Positions 36,501 through 44,407 of a DNA stretch of 64,000 nucleotides are shown one piece after another (positions within the stretch are counted from its first letter, which is position 1; each line of letters begins with the position of its first letter). The stretch is from Bacteroidales bacterium (lineage in GTDB: Bacteria > Bacteroidota > Bacteroidia > Bacteroidales > Bacteroidaceae). A model generated the notes under the pieces. The model was not told the DNA's origin, did not search any database, and saw only the letters and a list, made by a program, of their open reading frames with translations. Both the position numbers and the translations under genes were made by a program. The stretch is taken from NCBI GenBank assembly GCA_012729225.1, contig JAAYDO010000139.1, forward strand, positions 1 to 64,000, read 5' to 3'.

Positions 36501-36556
36501 GAAGTTGTTTTCGCCACTTCAAGAAATCATTTTCGCGGTTTCAAGAGGTTGTTTTC
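36501..36556 (+). repeat. 22-bp-period GAA-N6-TTC array, copy E (divergent)
   Basis: Three cores start at 36501, 36523 and 36545, exactly 22 bp apart: GAAGTTGTTTTC, GAAATCATTTTC and GAGGTTGTTTTC. The inner bases differ from copies A-D, but the GAA...TTC half-sites and the period are the same. Confidence 0.75.
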
Positions 36557-36619
36557 ATGCTTTTCGCAAATCACGCAATTCATTACTCATGCTTTTTACC
36601 TGCCCCTGTCTTCTGTGAG

Positions 36620-36650
36620 CCTTCGATATGCCTTCGATAAGCCTTCGATA
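36620..36650 (+). repeat. 11-bp triple repeat CCTTCGATA, copy 1
   Basis: CCTTCGATA begins at 36620, 36631 and 36642, an 11-bp period, in the context 'TTCTGTGAGCCTTCGATATG'. The same block with the same flanks recurs at 54207-54237. Confidence 0.85.
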
Positions 36651-36788
36651 CGAGTCTAACATAATTCCTTCACTTTCCTCCTTTCTTTTTTCATCCTTTT
36701 TAGGCTTTCAGCATGTGTCTTTCCCGTATAGTGTCATCAAACTTGCAGAGAGGAATCGCTTGTTGAACTCGTATTGTATGTGATGTTT

Positions 36789-37520
36789 TTATTGTTCCAG
36801 CAGGTTCTTTAGATTCTGGTCTGTCGGATTCTTGATGGCAACGTTTTGGGCTTTGCCTGTGAGGGTTATCTTTTGTTTTGCTTCGTTCATGACAACGAGA
36901 TTATTGACATCCAGACCTAAGGAGATGGTGGCATTGCTGCGAGAGAGGAGAGTGACATCTTCTGCATAGAGTTGTTTGATGACGATAGGGCCAGAGTTGT
37001 TCGATTGCAGACTGATGGTGGTGCACCTCACTTCGTCAAACTTGAGGTGTCCTGTGCCTATCACACCCAACTGAAGATCGTTGGTCTGAATGGGAGATAG
37101 GGCTTCAAAGCCTCCGTTAGCACAGATGCTCACACACTTAAGTTCTGGTGTGGAGACGTACATCTTGATGTTGGAGGTGTTGCCATAGCGGTTGATGTCG
37201 GAATAGTTGTCAAGTCGGGTGCTGACGGTGAGCACGCCACTGTCGAAGTCGGCTACAAGGTGGGTGAGCGTGAGGCTGTCTCCCTCCACTTCTATGTTGT
37301 ATTCTCCCTGCCTGTAATAGATGTCCACACTGCCCAGATTGGTGATGTAACTGAAGTTGCTGGGGACATTGATGTGCTTCTTCACGATGTTTGCAGGACG
37401 AGCACTTTCTGTTTTGTTGGCAGTCTTTTTATTCTCATTCTTTGCCTGGTTCTTCTGTGCAGTCTGACCGCAGCCACAAAGAAGAAGAGTGGAGAAGAGG
37501 AGGGTAGTCAAGCGTTTCAT
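36789..37520 (-). CDS. DUF2807 (head-GIN type) lipoprotein
   Basis: A 243-residue exported protein. The start at 37520 gives MKRLTTLLFSTLLLCGCGQ with lipobox LCGC; the 37 extra residues of the longer ORF are rejected. After a charged linker rich in K, N and E, a right-handed beta-helix-like DUF2807 domain covers about residues 55-240 ('VYYRQGEYNIEVEGD'-like repeats). Such domains are found on Bacteroidetes surface and periplasmic proteins with unknown partners. A minus-strand -7 box TAACTTTG lies at 37547-37554. Confidence 0.82.
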   Translation of the reverse strand: MKRLTTLLFSTLLLCGCGQTAQKNQAKNENKKTANKTESARPANIVKKHINVPSNFSYITNLGSVDIYYRQGEYNIEVEGDSLTLTHLVADFDSGVLTVSTRLDNYSDINRYGNTSNIKMYVSTPELKCVSICANGGFEALSPIQTNDLQLGVIGTGHLKFDEVRCTTISLQSNNSGPIVIKQLYAEDVTLLSRSNATISLGLDVNNLVVMNEAKQKITLTGKAQNVAIKNPTDQNLKNLLEQ

Positions 37521-37721
37521 TTCTGTTGTTTGTTTTTTACTTTTTGCAAAGTTAGCAATAAAAGTGTAAAGTGAAAAGTGTAAAGTGAAAAATATAAGTT
37601 TCCATTGTGTGTTTGATTGGACGAGCGTCAAAGTTTATGAATAGAAATGACTGATGAACCGTTTTTTTTTTATATCTTTGCAATCTGAAAAGAAAATAAG
37701 AATACATTATTATTAAATATT

Positions 37722-38300
37722 ATGGAAATAGACAACAAGTACATTACTGTCGCATATAGACTCTTCACCATCGAAGAGGGATTGGAGGACAAAGAACCAA
37801 TGGAAGAGTGTAATGAGATTCACCCATTTCAGTTTATCAGCAAGTTGGGATTGGTTTTGCCTAAGTTTGAGGAGAATGTAGCCGACCTGAACACAGGTGA
37901 TGCGTTTGATTTTACGATTAAGTGTGAAGATGCTTATGGCGACTTCAGCGACGAATTGATGTTTGATGTGGATGCAAACATCTTCAAGGTAGATGGCAAG
38001 ATTGACACCAATCACGTGTATGAGGGTGCTGTAGTGCCTATGCAGGGTGAGGACGGAAGTCGTTTTAATGCAACAATCATTCAGATCAAGCAAGACAAGG
38101 TGACGATAGACTTAAATCATCCTCGTGCGGGTCAGGACCTCCACTTTGTGGGTAAGGTTGTGGAGAGCCGTTTGGCTACTAATGAGGAAATCTCTGAGAC
38201 CTTGAACTCACTCGGTGAGTCTGGTGGCTGTGGCGGTGGTTGTGGCAACTGTGGCGATGGCGGATGTGAAGGTGGCTGTGGTGGCGGATGCCATTGCTAA
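37722..38300 (+). CDS. slyD: SlyD-like FKBP-type peptidyl-prolyl isomerase
   Basis: A 192-residue cytoplasmic prolyl isomerase and chaperone. The FKBP half ('TVAYRLFTIEEGLEDKEP', 'ELNTGDAFDFTIKCEDAYG') is interrupted by the insert-in-flap domain (about residues 70-130). The tail is a Gly/Cys-rich metal-binding segment with eight Cys and a final His ('GGCGGGCGNCGDGGCEGGCG'), which in E. coli SlyD binds nickel for hydrogenase maturation. No hydrogenase gene is seen here. A -7 box TATCTTTG is at 37673-37680. It is followed by aroC after 28 nt. Confidence 0.93.
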   Translation: MEIDNKYITVAYRLFTIEEGLEDKEPMEECNEIHPFQFISKLGLVLPKFEENVADLNTGDAFDFTIKCEDAYGDFSDELMFDVDANIFKVDGKIDTNHVYEGAVVPMQGEDGSRFNATIIQIKQDKVTIDLNHPRAGQDLHFVGKVVESRLATNEEISETLNSLGESGGCGGGCGNCGDGGCEGGCGGGCHC

Positions 38301-38328
38301 GCAATAGTTAATTAAAAAAAATGATCCG

Positions 38329-39405
38329 ATGAGAAACGTGTGGGGACATATATTTACGCTGACCACTTTTGGCGAGAGTCATGGAGTGGGCATAGGTGGT
38401 GTGGTGGATGGCATGCCTGCAGGCATAACCATTGACGTGGATTTCATTCAGCAGGAACTGAACAGGAGAAGACCGGGGCAGAGCAGACTGACTACGTCAA
38501 GGCAGGAAGGCGACCAGGTGGAGATTCTCTCGGGTGTGTTTGAGGGAAAGAGCACGGGATGTCCGATAGGCTTTCTTGTGCGCAACAATAATCAGCGCTC
38601 TGGTGACTATGAGAATGTGAGACACACCTTCAGGCCCAGCCATGCTGATTACACGTACACGGAGAAGTATGGCTTTCGCGACTATTGCGGAGGAGGGCGT
38701 TCTTCTGCACGTGAGACTATCTCCAGATGTGTGGGTGGCGCAATGGCCAAGTTGGCTTTGAAGCAGCTGGGCATAGAGGTGACGGCTTATACATCACAAG
38801 TAGGTCATATTGCCGTGGAGCGTAGTTACCAGGATTTGGACTTTAGAGAGATAGAGATGAATCCTGTGCGCTGTGCTGACCCCATGAAGGCAAAGGAGAT
38901 GGAACAACTGATTCTGGATGTGAAGAAGGAAGGTGACACCATCGGCGGCATCATCACTTGTGTGGTGAGGGGCTGTCCTGTAGGCTTGGGCGAACCAGCC
39001 TTCTCGAAGTTGCATGCCGAGCTGGGTCTGGCAATGTTGGGCATCAATGCTGTGAAGGGCTTTGATTATGGTGCGGGTTTTGAAGGTGTGGGGCAGAGAG
39101 GCTCTGAGCAGAATGATTCTTTCTATAATGATAACGGACGCATCAACACACGCACCAATCATTCAGGTGGCATTCAGGGCGGTATTAGCAATGGGCAGGA
39201 TATTTATTTCCGTGTGCTGTTCAAACCCGTGGCTACGCAGTTGCGCCAACAGGCTACAGTGGATGACCAGGGCCAGGAAATGATGCTGGAGATGAAGGGA
39301 AGACACGACCCATGCGTGTTGCCTCGTGCTGTGCCTGTGGTGGAGGCTATGGCTGCAATGACGGTATTAGACCATTATCTAATGAATAAAACTGTGAAAT
39401 TATGA
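38329..39405 (+). CDS. aroC: Chorismate synthase
   Basis: A 358-residue flavin-dependent enzyme making chorismate from EPSP. Signature regions '[18 protein letters not shown]', '[19 protein letters not shown]' and '[15 protein letters not shown]' are present. Its product feeds TrpE of the trp operon as well as other aromatic pathways. It overlaps ssb by 4 nt (ATGA), so they are translationally coupled. Confidence 0.97.
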   Translation: MRNVWGHIFTLTTFGESHGVGIGGVVDGMPAGITIDVDFIQQELNRRRPGQSRLTTSRQEGDQVEILSGVFEGKSTGCPIGFLVRNNNQRSGDYENVRHTFRPSHADYTYTEKYGFRDYCGGGRSSARETISRCVGGAMAKLALKQLGIEVTAYTSQVGHIAVERSYQDLDFREIEMNPVRCADPMKAKEMEQLILDVKKEGDTIGGIITCVVRGCPVGLGEPAFSKLHAELGLAMLGINAVKGFDYGAGFEGVGQRGSEQNDSFYNDNGRINTRTNHSGGIQGGISNGQDIYFRVLFKPVATQLRQQATVDDQGQEMMLEMKGRHDPCVLPRAVPVVEAMAAMTVLDHYLMNKTVKL

Positions 39406-39827
39406 ATAAAGTAATGCTTATCGGTAATGTGGGAGCAGACCCGCAGGTGAAATACCTTGATCAGGGAGTGTGTGTGGCTCAGGTGAGACTTGCCACAACA
39501 GAGAAGGGTTACACCTTGCAGAATGGAACGCAGGTGCCTGACAGGACGGAATGGCATAACTGTATCTTTTGGCGAAAGCAGGCGGAAATTGTGGAGAAGT
39601 ATGTGCATAAAGGCGACAAACTTTATGTGGAGGGAAAGATTCAGACCCGCGACTGGACCAATCGCCAGGGTGTGACACAGAGGACTATTGATATTATGGT
39701 GGAGAGCATGGAGTTTCTTTCTCCCAAATCTTCTCACCAGTCCAATAACCAGACGGCAGAACCTGCTCAACCTTCCACTCCTTCTGTGGTCACTCCTTCG
39801 GAAAACGAAGATCAATATCCTTTTTGA
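39402..39827 (+). CDS. ssb: Single-stranded DNA-binding protein
   Basis: A 141-residue SSB: N-terminal OB fold ('[19 protein letters not shown]', '[10 protein letters not shown]') of about 105 residues, then a Q/N/S/P-rich flexible tail and the acidic tip 'EDQYPF', which recruits repair and replication proteins. It starts inside the aroC stop. Bacteroidetes often have more than one ssb; whether this is the essential copy cannot be judged. Confidence 0.95.
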   Translation: MNKVMLIGNVGADPQVKYLDQGVCVAQVRLATTEKGYTLQNGTQVPDRTEWHNCIFWRKQAEIVEKYVHKGDKLYVEGKIQTRDWTNRQGVTQRTIDIMVESMEFLSPKSSHQSNNQTAEPAQPSTPSVVTPSENEDQYPF

Positions 39828-39841
39828 TACCCCAAAGAACT

Positions 39842-40624
39842 ATGGACGAATCTTTTTATAATACGACTGTAAAACCTACCATCATCGCCGGACCATGTGT
39901 GATAGAATCTATGGAATGCTTAGAAGAGGTGGCACAGGAGATGGTGAGACTCAATGAGAAATATGACTTGAACATCATCTTCAAGTCGTCGTTTGACAAA
40001 GCCAACCGCACCAGCATCCGCTCCTACCGTGGACCAGGACTGGAGAAAGGCATACAGATGCTTGCTGACATAAAGGAGAAGTATGGGCTGCGCATCTTGA
40101 CAGACATCCATGAGAGTTGTCAGGCACAGGCCGCTGGAGAGGTAGCTGACGTGTTGCAGATTCCTGCTTTTTTATGCAGACAGACTGATTTGCTCGTGGC
40201 TGCTGCCCACACCGGCAGAATCGTCAATATCAAGAAGGCTCAGTTCCTCTCTGGTATGGATATGGAGTTTCCTGTGCAGAAGGTTAGGGAGAGCGGTAAT
40301 GACAATGTGTGGCTGACGGAACGTGGCAACGTTTATGGCTATAACAATCTGGCAGTGGATTTCCGCAATATAGCGGACATGCACCGTTTCACTGACACGG
40401 TGATAATGGACTGCACGCACAGTGTGCAGCGTCCGGGTGCTGCAGGTGGCAAGACTGGAGGCAATCGTGAATTTGTGCCAGCAATGGCTTTGGCTGCTAA
40501 GGCTTTTGGTGCCAATGGCTATTTCTTTGAGGTTCATCCCAATCCTGATGAGGCACTCTCCGATGGTCCTAACATGCTTTTCTTGAGTGAATTGGATCGT
40601 GTGATAGCATCACTCATTGACTAA
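39842..40624 (+). CDS. kdsA: Kdo-8-phosphate synthase
   Basis: A 260-residue TIM-barrel aldolase condensing phosphoenolpyruvate with arabinose 5-phosphate for lipid A-core Kdo. Motifs 'TIIAGPCVIES', 'FKSSFDKANRTS' and 'DCTHSVQRPG' are visible. I start at the ATG at 39842 rather than the TTG at 39824, which overlaps ssb. The partner kdsD follows and a kdsC-like gene lies 9 kb downstream. Confidence 0.95.
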   Translation: MDESFYNTTVKPTIIAGPCVIESMECLEEVAQEMVRLNEKYDLNIIFKSSFDKANRTSIRSYRGPGLEKGIQMLADIKEKYGLRILTDIHESCQAQAAGEVADVLQIPAFLCRQTDLLVAAAHTGRIVNIKKAQFLSGMDMEFPVQKVRESGNDNVWLTERGNVYGYNNLAVDFRNIADMHRFTDTVIMDCTHSVQRPGAAGGKTGGNREFVPAMALAAKAFGANGYFFEVHPNPDEALSDGPNMLFLSELDRVIASLID

Positions 40625-40696
40625 TTGACAGATCTTCGGCTTTTTGAGGAGGCCGAAGGACAGGACGAACTAACAATAAATGATGAATTTGTAAAG

Positions 40697-41641
40697 ATGG
40701 ATGCTAAGATTTATGCTGAAAGGTGTTTGCGTGATGAGGCTCAGACCCTGCTTGACTTAATTCCACAATTAGATAACCAGTTTGAACAGGTCGTGGATCT
40801 TATCCATCGATGCACAGGTCATGTGGTAGTGACAGGTGTGGGGAAGTCTGGTCATGTGGGTGCTAAGATAGCGGCCACATTGTCCTCTACGGGCACTCCT
40901 GCCATCTATCTGAACACGTTGGATGCGCTTCATGGAGACCTCGGCATGATCATGAATGACGATGTTTTGTTTATGATCAGCAACTCGGGTAACACCGATG
41001 AATTGCTTCGTATCACGGCTTCGCTTGAAGAACGCCATATCCCTATTGTCTCGATGACGGGTGATGCTCACTCGCTTTTGGCTCAGCACTCTACTTATCA
41101 TATTCTGTGCAGTGTGGAGAAAGAGGCTTGTCCGCTCAACTTGGCACCCACATCCAGCACCACTGCTGCTATGGCAATGGGTGATGCGCTGGCATGTGCA
41201 CTGATGGAGGTGAGGAGATTCCGTGCTAAAGACTTCGCACAGTTTCATCCAGGGGGCACATTGGGTAGGAAGTTGCTGGTGAGAGTGAAGGATGTGATGT
41301 ACACGGACAATTTTCCTATCATCCCTCCACACGTGCGTCTCTCGGAAGCCATCATGGCTATCAGTGCAGGCAAGTTGGGACTTGGCGTGGTGATGGAAGA
41401 TGAAAAGATTTTAGGTATCATTACCGATGGCGACATTCGTCGTGCTGTGGAAGGTGCGCGCGATAATTTCATCAATCTCACAGTGTGCGAGGCGATGACC
41501 CGCAGTCCTAAGACCATCTCGCCTGATGCTAAACTGACGACCATTCAGCAGATGTTCAGAAATCATAAGATTCACTCTCTTCTGGTGACAGACCATGGGA
41601 AGTTGGTCGGTATCGTGGATTACTTTGCGATTATGAATTAG
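40697..41641 (+). CDS. kdsD: Arabinose-5-phosphate isomerase (KdsD/KpsF family)
   Basis: A 314-residue enzyme converting ribulose 5-phosphate to arabinose 5-phosphate, the substrate of KdsA. The SIS domain ('VVTGVGKSGHVGAKIAATLS', 'SNSGNTDEL', 'LAPTSSTTAAMAMGDAL') covers about residues 15-180 and two CBS domains follow ('PVVHVRLSEAIMAI'-type region to 'GKLVGIVDYFA'). The ORF is open from a TTG at 40625, but a hairpin (CTTCGGC/GCCGAAG, 40634-40658) lies in the extension, so I prefer the ATG at 40697. Encoded just after kdsA. Confidence 0.92.
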   Translation: MDAKIYAERCLRDEAQTLLDLIPQLDNQFEQVVDLIHRCTGHVVVTGVGKSGHVGAKIAATLSSTGTPAIYLNTLDALHGDLGMIMNDDVLFMISNSGNTDELLRITASLEERHIPIVSMTGDAHSLLAQHSTYHILCSVEKEACPLNLAPTSSTTAAMAMGDALACALMEVRRFRAKDFAQFHPGGTLGRKLLVRVKDVMYTDNFPIIPPHVRLSEAIMAISAGKLGLGVVMEDEKILGIITDGDIRRAVEGARDNFINLTVCEAMTRSPKTISPDAKLTTIQQMFRNHKIHSLLVTDHGKLVGIVDYFAIMN

Positions 41642-41702
41642 GTGCTGTAACCTCTATTCATTGATGAAGAGGCATAGATGTTGTTTTACTCCAAATAGGT
41701 CA

Positions 41703-41731
41703 TTAGCGTGAGTCCATCCAACTCACGCTAA
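41703..41731 (+). terminator. Terminator of the kdsA-kdsD transcript
   Basis: TTAGCGTGAGT-ccatcca-ACTCACGCTAA is a perfect 11-bp hairpin followed by TTTTATG, 61 nt after the kdsD stop. A related AGCGTGA...TCACGCT hairpin occurs in the repeat-bearing gap at 54254. Confidence 0.85.
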
Positions 41732-42008
41732 TTTTATGTTGAACCACTCCCTATTACTACTTTCTTGATGTGTGTGCATCTTCTTCTCCATTCCTTCTTT
41801 TTTAATTTCCTTACCGAAATTTATGGAAGATTCGTATAAAATTCGTTGGTGATTCGTGCTGTTTTCACTTGTTGTGGAATAATGGTTAAGCGAGTTGGAC
41901 AAGTTTTGATGCAGGATGGCTTACACAAGAACGTGAGTGATATTTCCATGACTTCTTTTATTGCTCTTATCTTGTTTATATACAATGAATTATAGATACT
42001 TTTTGCTT

Positions 42009-42130
42009 AAATGCTTGTGGCGATGAAAATGCACCATTGTTCATGGACTATCGCACCATTGTCCGTTGGCACTTGAAATATTGTTCGTTGGTGCTCGAAG
42101 CATTGTTCGTTGGCTGATGAAGTATGCTTC
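42009..42130 (+). repeat. 22-bp-period GAA-N6-TTC array, copy C
   Basis: Cores begin at 42031, 42053, 42075, 42097 and 42119, exactly 22 bp apart: GCACCATTGTTC, GCACCATTGTCC, GAAATATTGTTC, GAAGCATTGTTC and GAAGTATGCTTC. A leading degenerate unit AAATGCTTGTGG is in phase at 42009, as in copy B. Confidence 0.87.
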
Positions 42131-42293
42131 GGTCATGAGATGTGTATGATTGCATGGAATATCCTACTGTTTTCACCGCTTCTTTCTCACTTCTTTTGTG
42201 GCCACCCCAACTTTTTCTGAAAGAGGAAGAGGAGTGGGGTTTTCATATATGTCATTCACCAGAAGGAATCAACGCTACAGGTATCAGACTATC

Positions 42294-42344
42294 ACAAAAA
42301 GAAATTCGACGAATCCAGAATAGGGTTTCTGTGGATTCGTCGAA
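42294..42344 (-). terminator. Terminator of nadE
   Basis: TTCGACGAATCC and GGATTCGTCGAA (42305-42316 and 42333-42344) form a perfect 12-bp stem, followed on the minus strand by TTTCTTTTTGTG. It lies 41 nt after the nadE stop codon. Confidence 0.88.
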
Positions 42345-42384
42345 CTTGCTATGTTTTCGGGTGTTGCTGGATAGCGGTGCTCCC

Positions 42385-44358
42385 TTATTCAGAGAGGTCT
42401 GCAATCCAGTCTGAACTGCTTGCATCGCTTGGCATGCGCCAGTCACCACGTGGGGATAGTGACACGGAGCCGACCTTCGGTCCATCGGGCAGACAACTTC
42501 GCTTGAACTGTTGGGTGAAGAAGCGACGGCAGAAGGTGTGAAGCCATTTCTTGATGGTGTCTTCGTCGTATGTGCCAACAGCCATACCGTTCTCAGGGGT
42601 TTCGCGATAGGTTTGCTTGACAAAGGCTTGAAGGGCGAGGAAGTAAATCTTAGCAGGTCGGAAGCCAAGGCGCAGCAGATTGTAGAGGAAGAAGTCGTGA
42701 AGTTCGTATGGCCCTACGAGGTCTTCTGTCTTCTGCATAATCTCTCCGTTCTCGTCGGCAGGGATGAGTTCGGGAGAGATAGGTGTTTCTATGATGTCAA
42801 GTAGAGTGGTTTTAGAGGTGTCGTCCACACTGGTGAGGGCAACCCACTTGACGAGATATTTGACAAGAGTCTTTGGTATGGAAACGTTCACGCCATAGTT
42901 GGACATGTGGTCAGCATTGTAGGTGCACCATCCGAGTGCCAGTTCGCTGAGGTCGCCTGTACCTACCACAAAACCATTGCACTGGTTGGCCACATCCATG
43001 AGGATTTGTGTGCGTTCGCGTGCCTGACTGTTCTCGTAGGTGACATCGTGTATGTTTATGTCATGACCAATGTCCTTGAAGTGTTGGATGCAGGCATCTT
43101 TAATGCTGATTTCCTTGATGGTGATGTCGAGCGACTGCATGAGACTCATTGCATTATTGTAGGTGCGGTCAGTAGTGCCAAAGCCTGGCATGGTGACTCC
43201 AATCACTTCCTTGTGAGGTCGGTTGAGCATATCCATCGTCTTCACACAGACGAGGAGGGCAAGGGTGGAATCAAGACCTCCACTAATGCCAATCACAATG
43301 CTGCGTGCGTTGGTGTGGACGATTCGTTTGGCAAGTGCCTCTGTCTGGATGGAGAAGATTTCTTCACACCGCTCGTCAAGTTCTTTTCCGCTGGGCACAA
43401 AAGGATGTGGATCGACATAACGAGTGAACTCGAAGTTGTAGGCAGGATTGACAGTCTGACACTGGATGTCTATGCTGTTGGTGGCGGCAATCTCTCTCAC
43501 GTTCTCTGCAAAAGTGGTGTTCTTTCTGCGCTCTGAGAGTAAACGCTCGGTGTCTATCTCTGAGATAACCATTTGTTCCTCGAGGCAAAATCGTTTGCTG
43601 CGTGCCAGCAGGCTTCCATTCTCATATATCAGTGCATTGCCTGCAAATACAAGGTCTTGGGTGGACTCACCAAAACCGCATGAGCTATACACATAACCTG
43701 AAATGCAACGTGCGCTCTGCTGACTGATGAGCGAGAGGAGATATTGGTTTTTGCCAATTACCTCGTTTGTGGCACTCAGGTTGAAGATGATTTCAGCACC
43801 TTTCAGGGCTAAGTTGCAGCTTGGAGGGATGGGTGACCACAGGTCTTCGCAAATCTCAATGCCAAAGGTTGTGCTTTGGGTGTGGAAGAGTAGGTTGCGC
43901 CCCATGGTGACTTGTTGTGCACAGAGGTGAATCTGTGTGTTGAGCGTTGCTGTGGCAGGTGAAAACCAACGCTTTTCATAGAACTCCTGATAGTTGGGCA
44001 GGTAAGTCTTAGGCACAACACCCAAGATCTTGCCTCCCTGCACCACCACGGCACAGTTCATGAGCAGTGAATCGACCATGACAGGCATGCCGACAATGGC
44101 AATGATCTGAAGTGAGCGTGTGAAGTCGAGCAATTTGAAGAGGCTCTCCTCACATTTCTCCAAAAGCAGTTGCTGTCCAAAGAGATCTTGACAAGTGTAT
44201 CCACAGATGCATAGTTCAGGGAATGTGATGATTTCCACTCCTTTTCCTTCAGCCTGAACAATCAGGCTCTCTATCTGCTGAATATTGTATGTGCAGTCTG
44301 CCACCTTCAGTGAAGGTATGGCTGATGCAACTTTGACAAAACCGTAATTCGAAATCAT
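42385..44358 (-). CDS. nadE: Glutamine-dependent NAD+ synthetase
   Basis: A 657-residue two-domain enzyme that amidates deamido-NAD using glutamine. The N-terminal nitrilase-type glutaminase (about 1-290) shows Glu in 'ITFPELCICGY', Lys in 'VVPKTYLPNYQEF' and Cys in 'IGFEICEDLWSPI' (seen as 'FGIEICEDLW'). The C-terminal synthetase has the PP-loop 'GISGGLDSTLALLV'. I choose ATG 44358 (MISNYGFVKVASA) rather than the ORF start at 44454, which adds 32 unrelated residues. It lies 49 nt from the end of the beta-galactosidase gene. Confidence 0.95.
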   Translation of the reverse strand: MISNYGFVKVASAIPSLKVADCTYNIQQIESLIVQAEGKGVEIITFPELCICGYTCQDLFGQQLLLEKCEESLFKLLDFTRSLQIIAIVGMPVMVDSLLMNCAVVVQGGKILGVVPKTYLPNYQEFYEKRWFSPATATLNTQIHLCAQQVTMGRNLLFHTQSTTFGIEICEDLWSPIPPSCNLALKGAEIIFNLSATNEVIGKNQYLLSLISQQSARCISGYVYSSCGFGESTQDLVFAGNALIYENGSLLARSKRFCLEEQMVISEIDTERLLSERRKNTTFAENVREIAATNSIDIQCQTVNPAYNFEFTRYVDPHPFVPSGKELDERCEEIFSIQTEALAKRIVHTNARSIVIGISGGLDSTLALLVCVKTMDMLNRPHKEVIGVTMPGFGTTDRTYNNAMSLMQSLDITIKEISIKDACIQHFKDIGHDINIHDVTYENSQARERTQILMDVANQCNGFVVGTGDLSELALGWCTYNADHMSNYGVNVSIPKTLVKYLVKWVALTSVDDTSKTTLLDIIETPISPELIPADENGEIMQKTEDLVGPYELHDFFLYNLLRLGFRPAKIYFLALQAFVKQTYRETPENGMAVGTYDEDTIKKWLHTFCRRFFTQQFKRSCLPDGPKVGSVSLSPRGDWRMPSDASSSDWIADLSE

Positions 44359-44407
44359 ATATGTAATAAATTGATAATTATTGATGATGGGGGTAGATAT
44401 GCTCTCC

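Larger units (their letters stand above)
36373..36788. other. Convergent intergenic region with repeat array E
   Basis: The gap between glnN and the DUF2807 gene holds two direct copies of TAGAGATACTTAAT (about 36380-36414), a three-unit 22-bp array and an 11-bp triple repeat. No ORF here is convincing. Confidence 0.7.
41642..42384. other. 743-bp convergent intergenic region with repeat array C
   Basis: This gap between kdsD and nadE contains two terminator hairpins, one near each gene, and the 22-bp array in the middle. ORF 42142-42414 of the track overlaps the nadE end and terminator and is not supported. Confidence 0.7.

Noticed and set aside
40631-40659. Hairpin between kdsA and kdsD as a terminator
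   Set aside because: It lacks a T-run, and both genes belong to the same pathway and probably one transcript.
40625-40696. TTG start of kdsD at 40625
   Set aside because: The extension includes a hairpin with 7-bp stem and adds residues not needed for the SIS domain; ATG 40697 gives the usual length. Not excluded completely.
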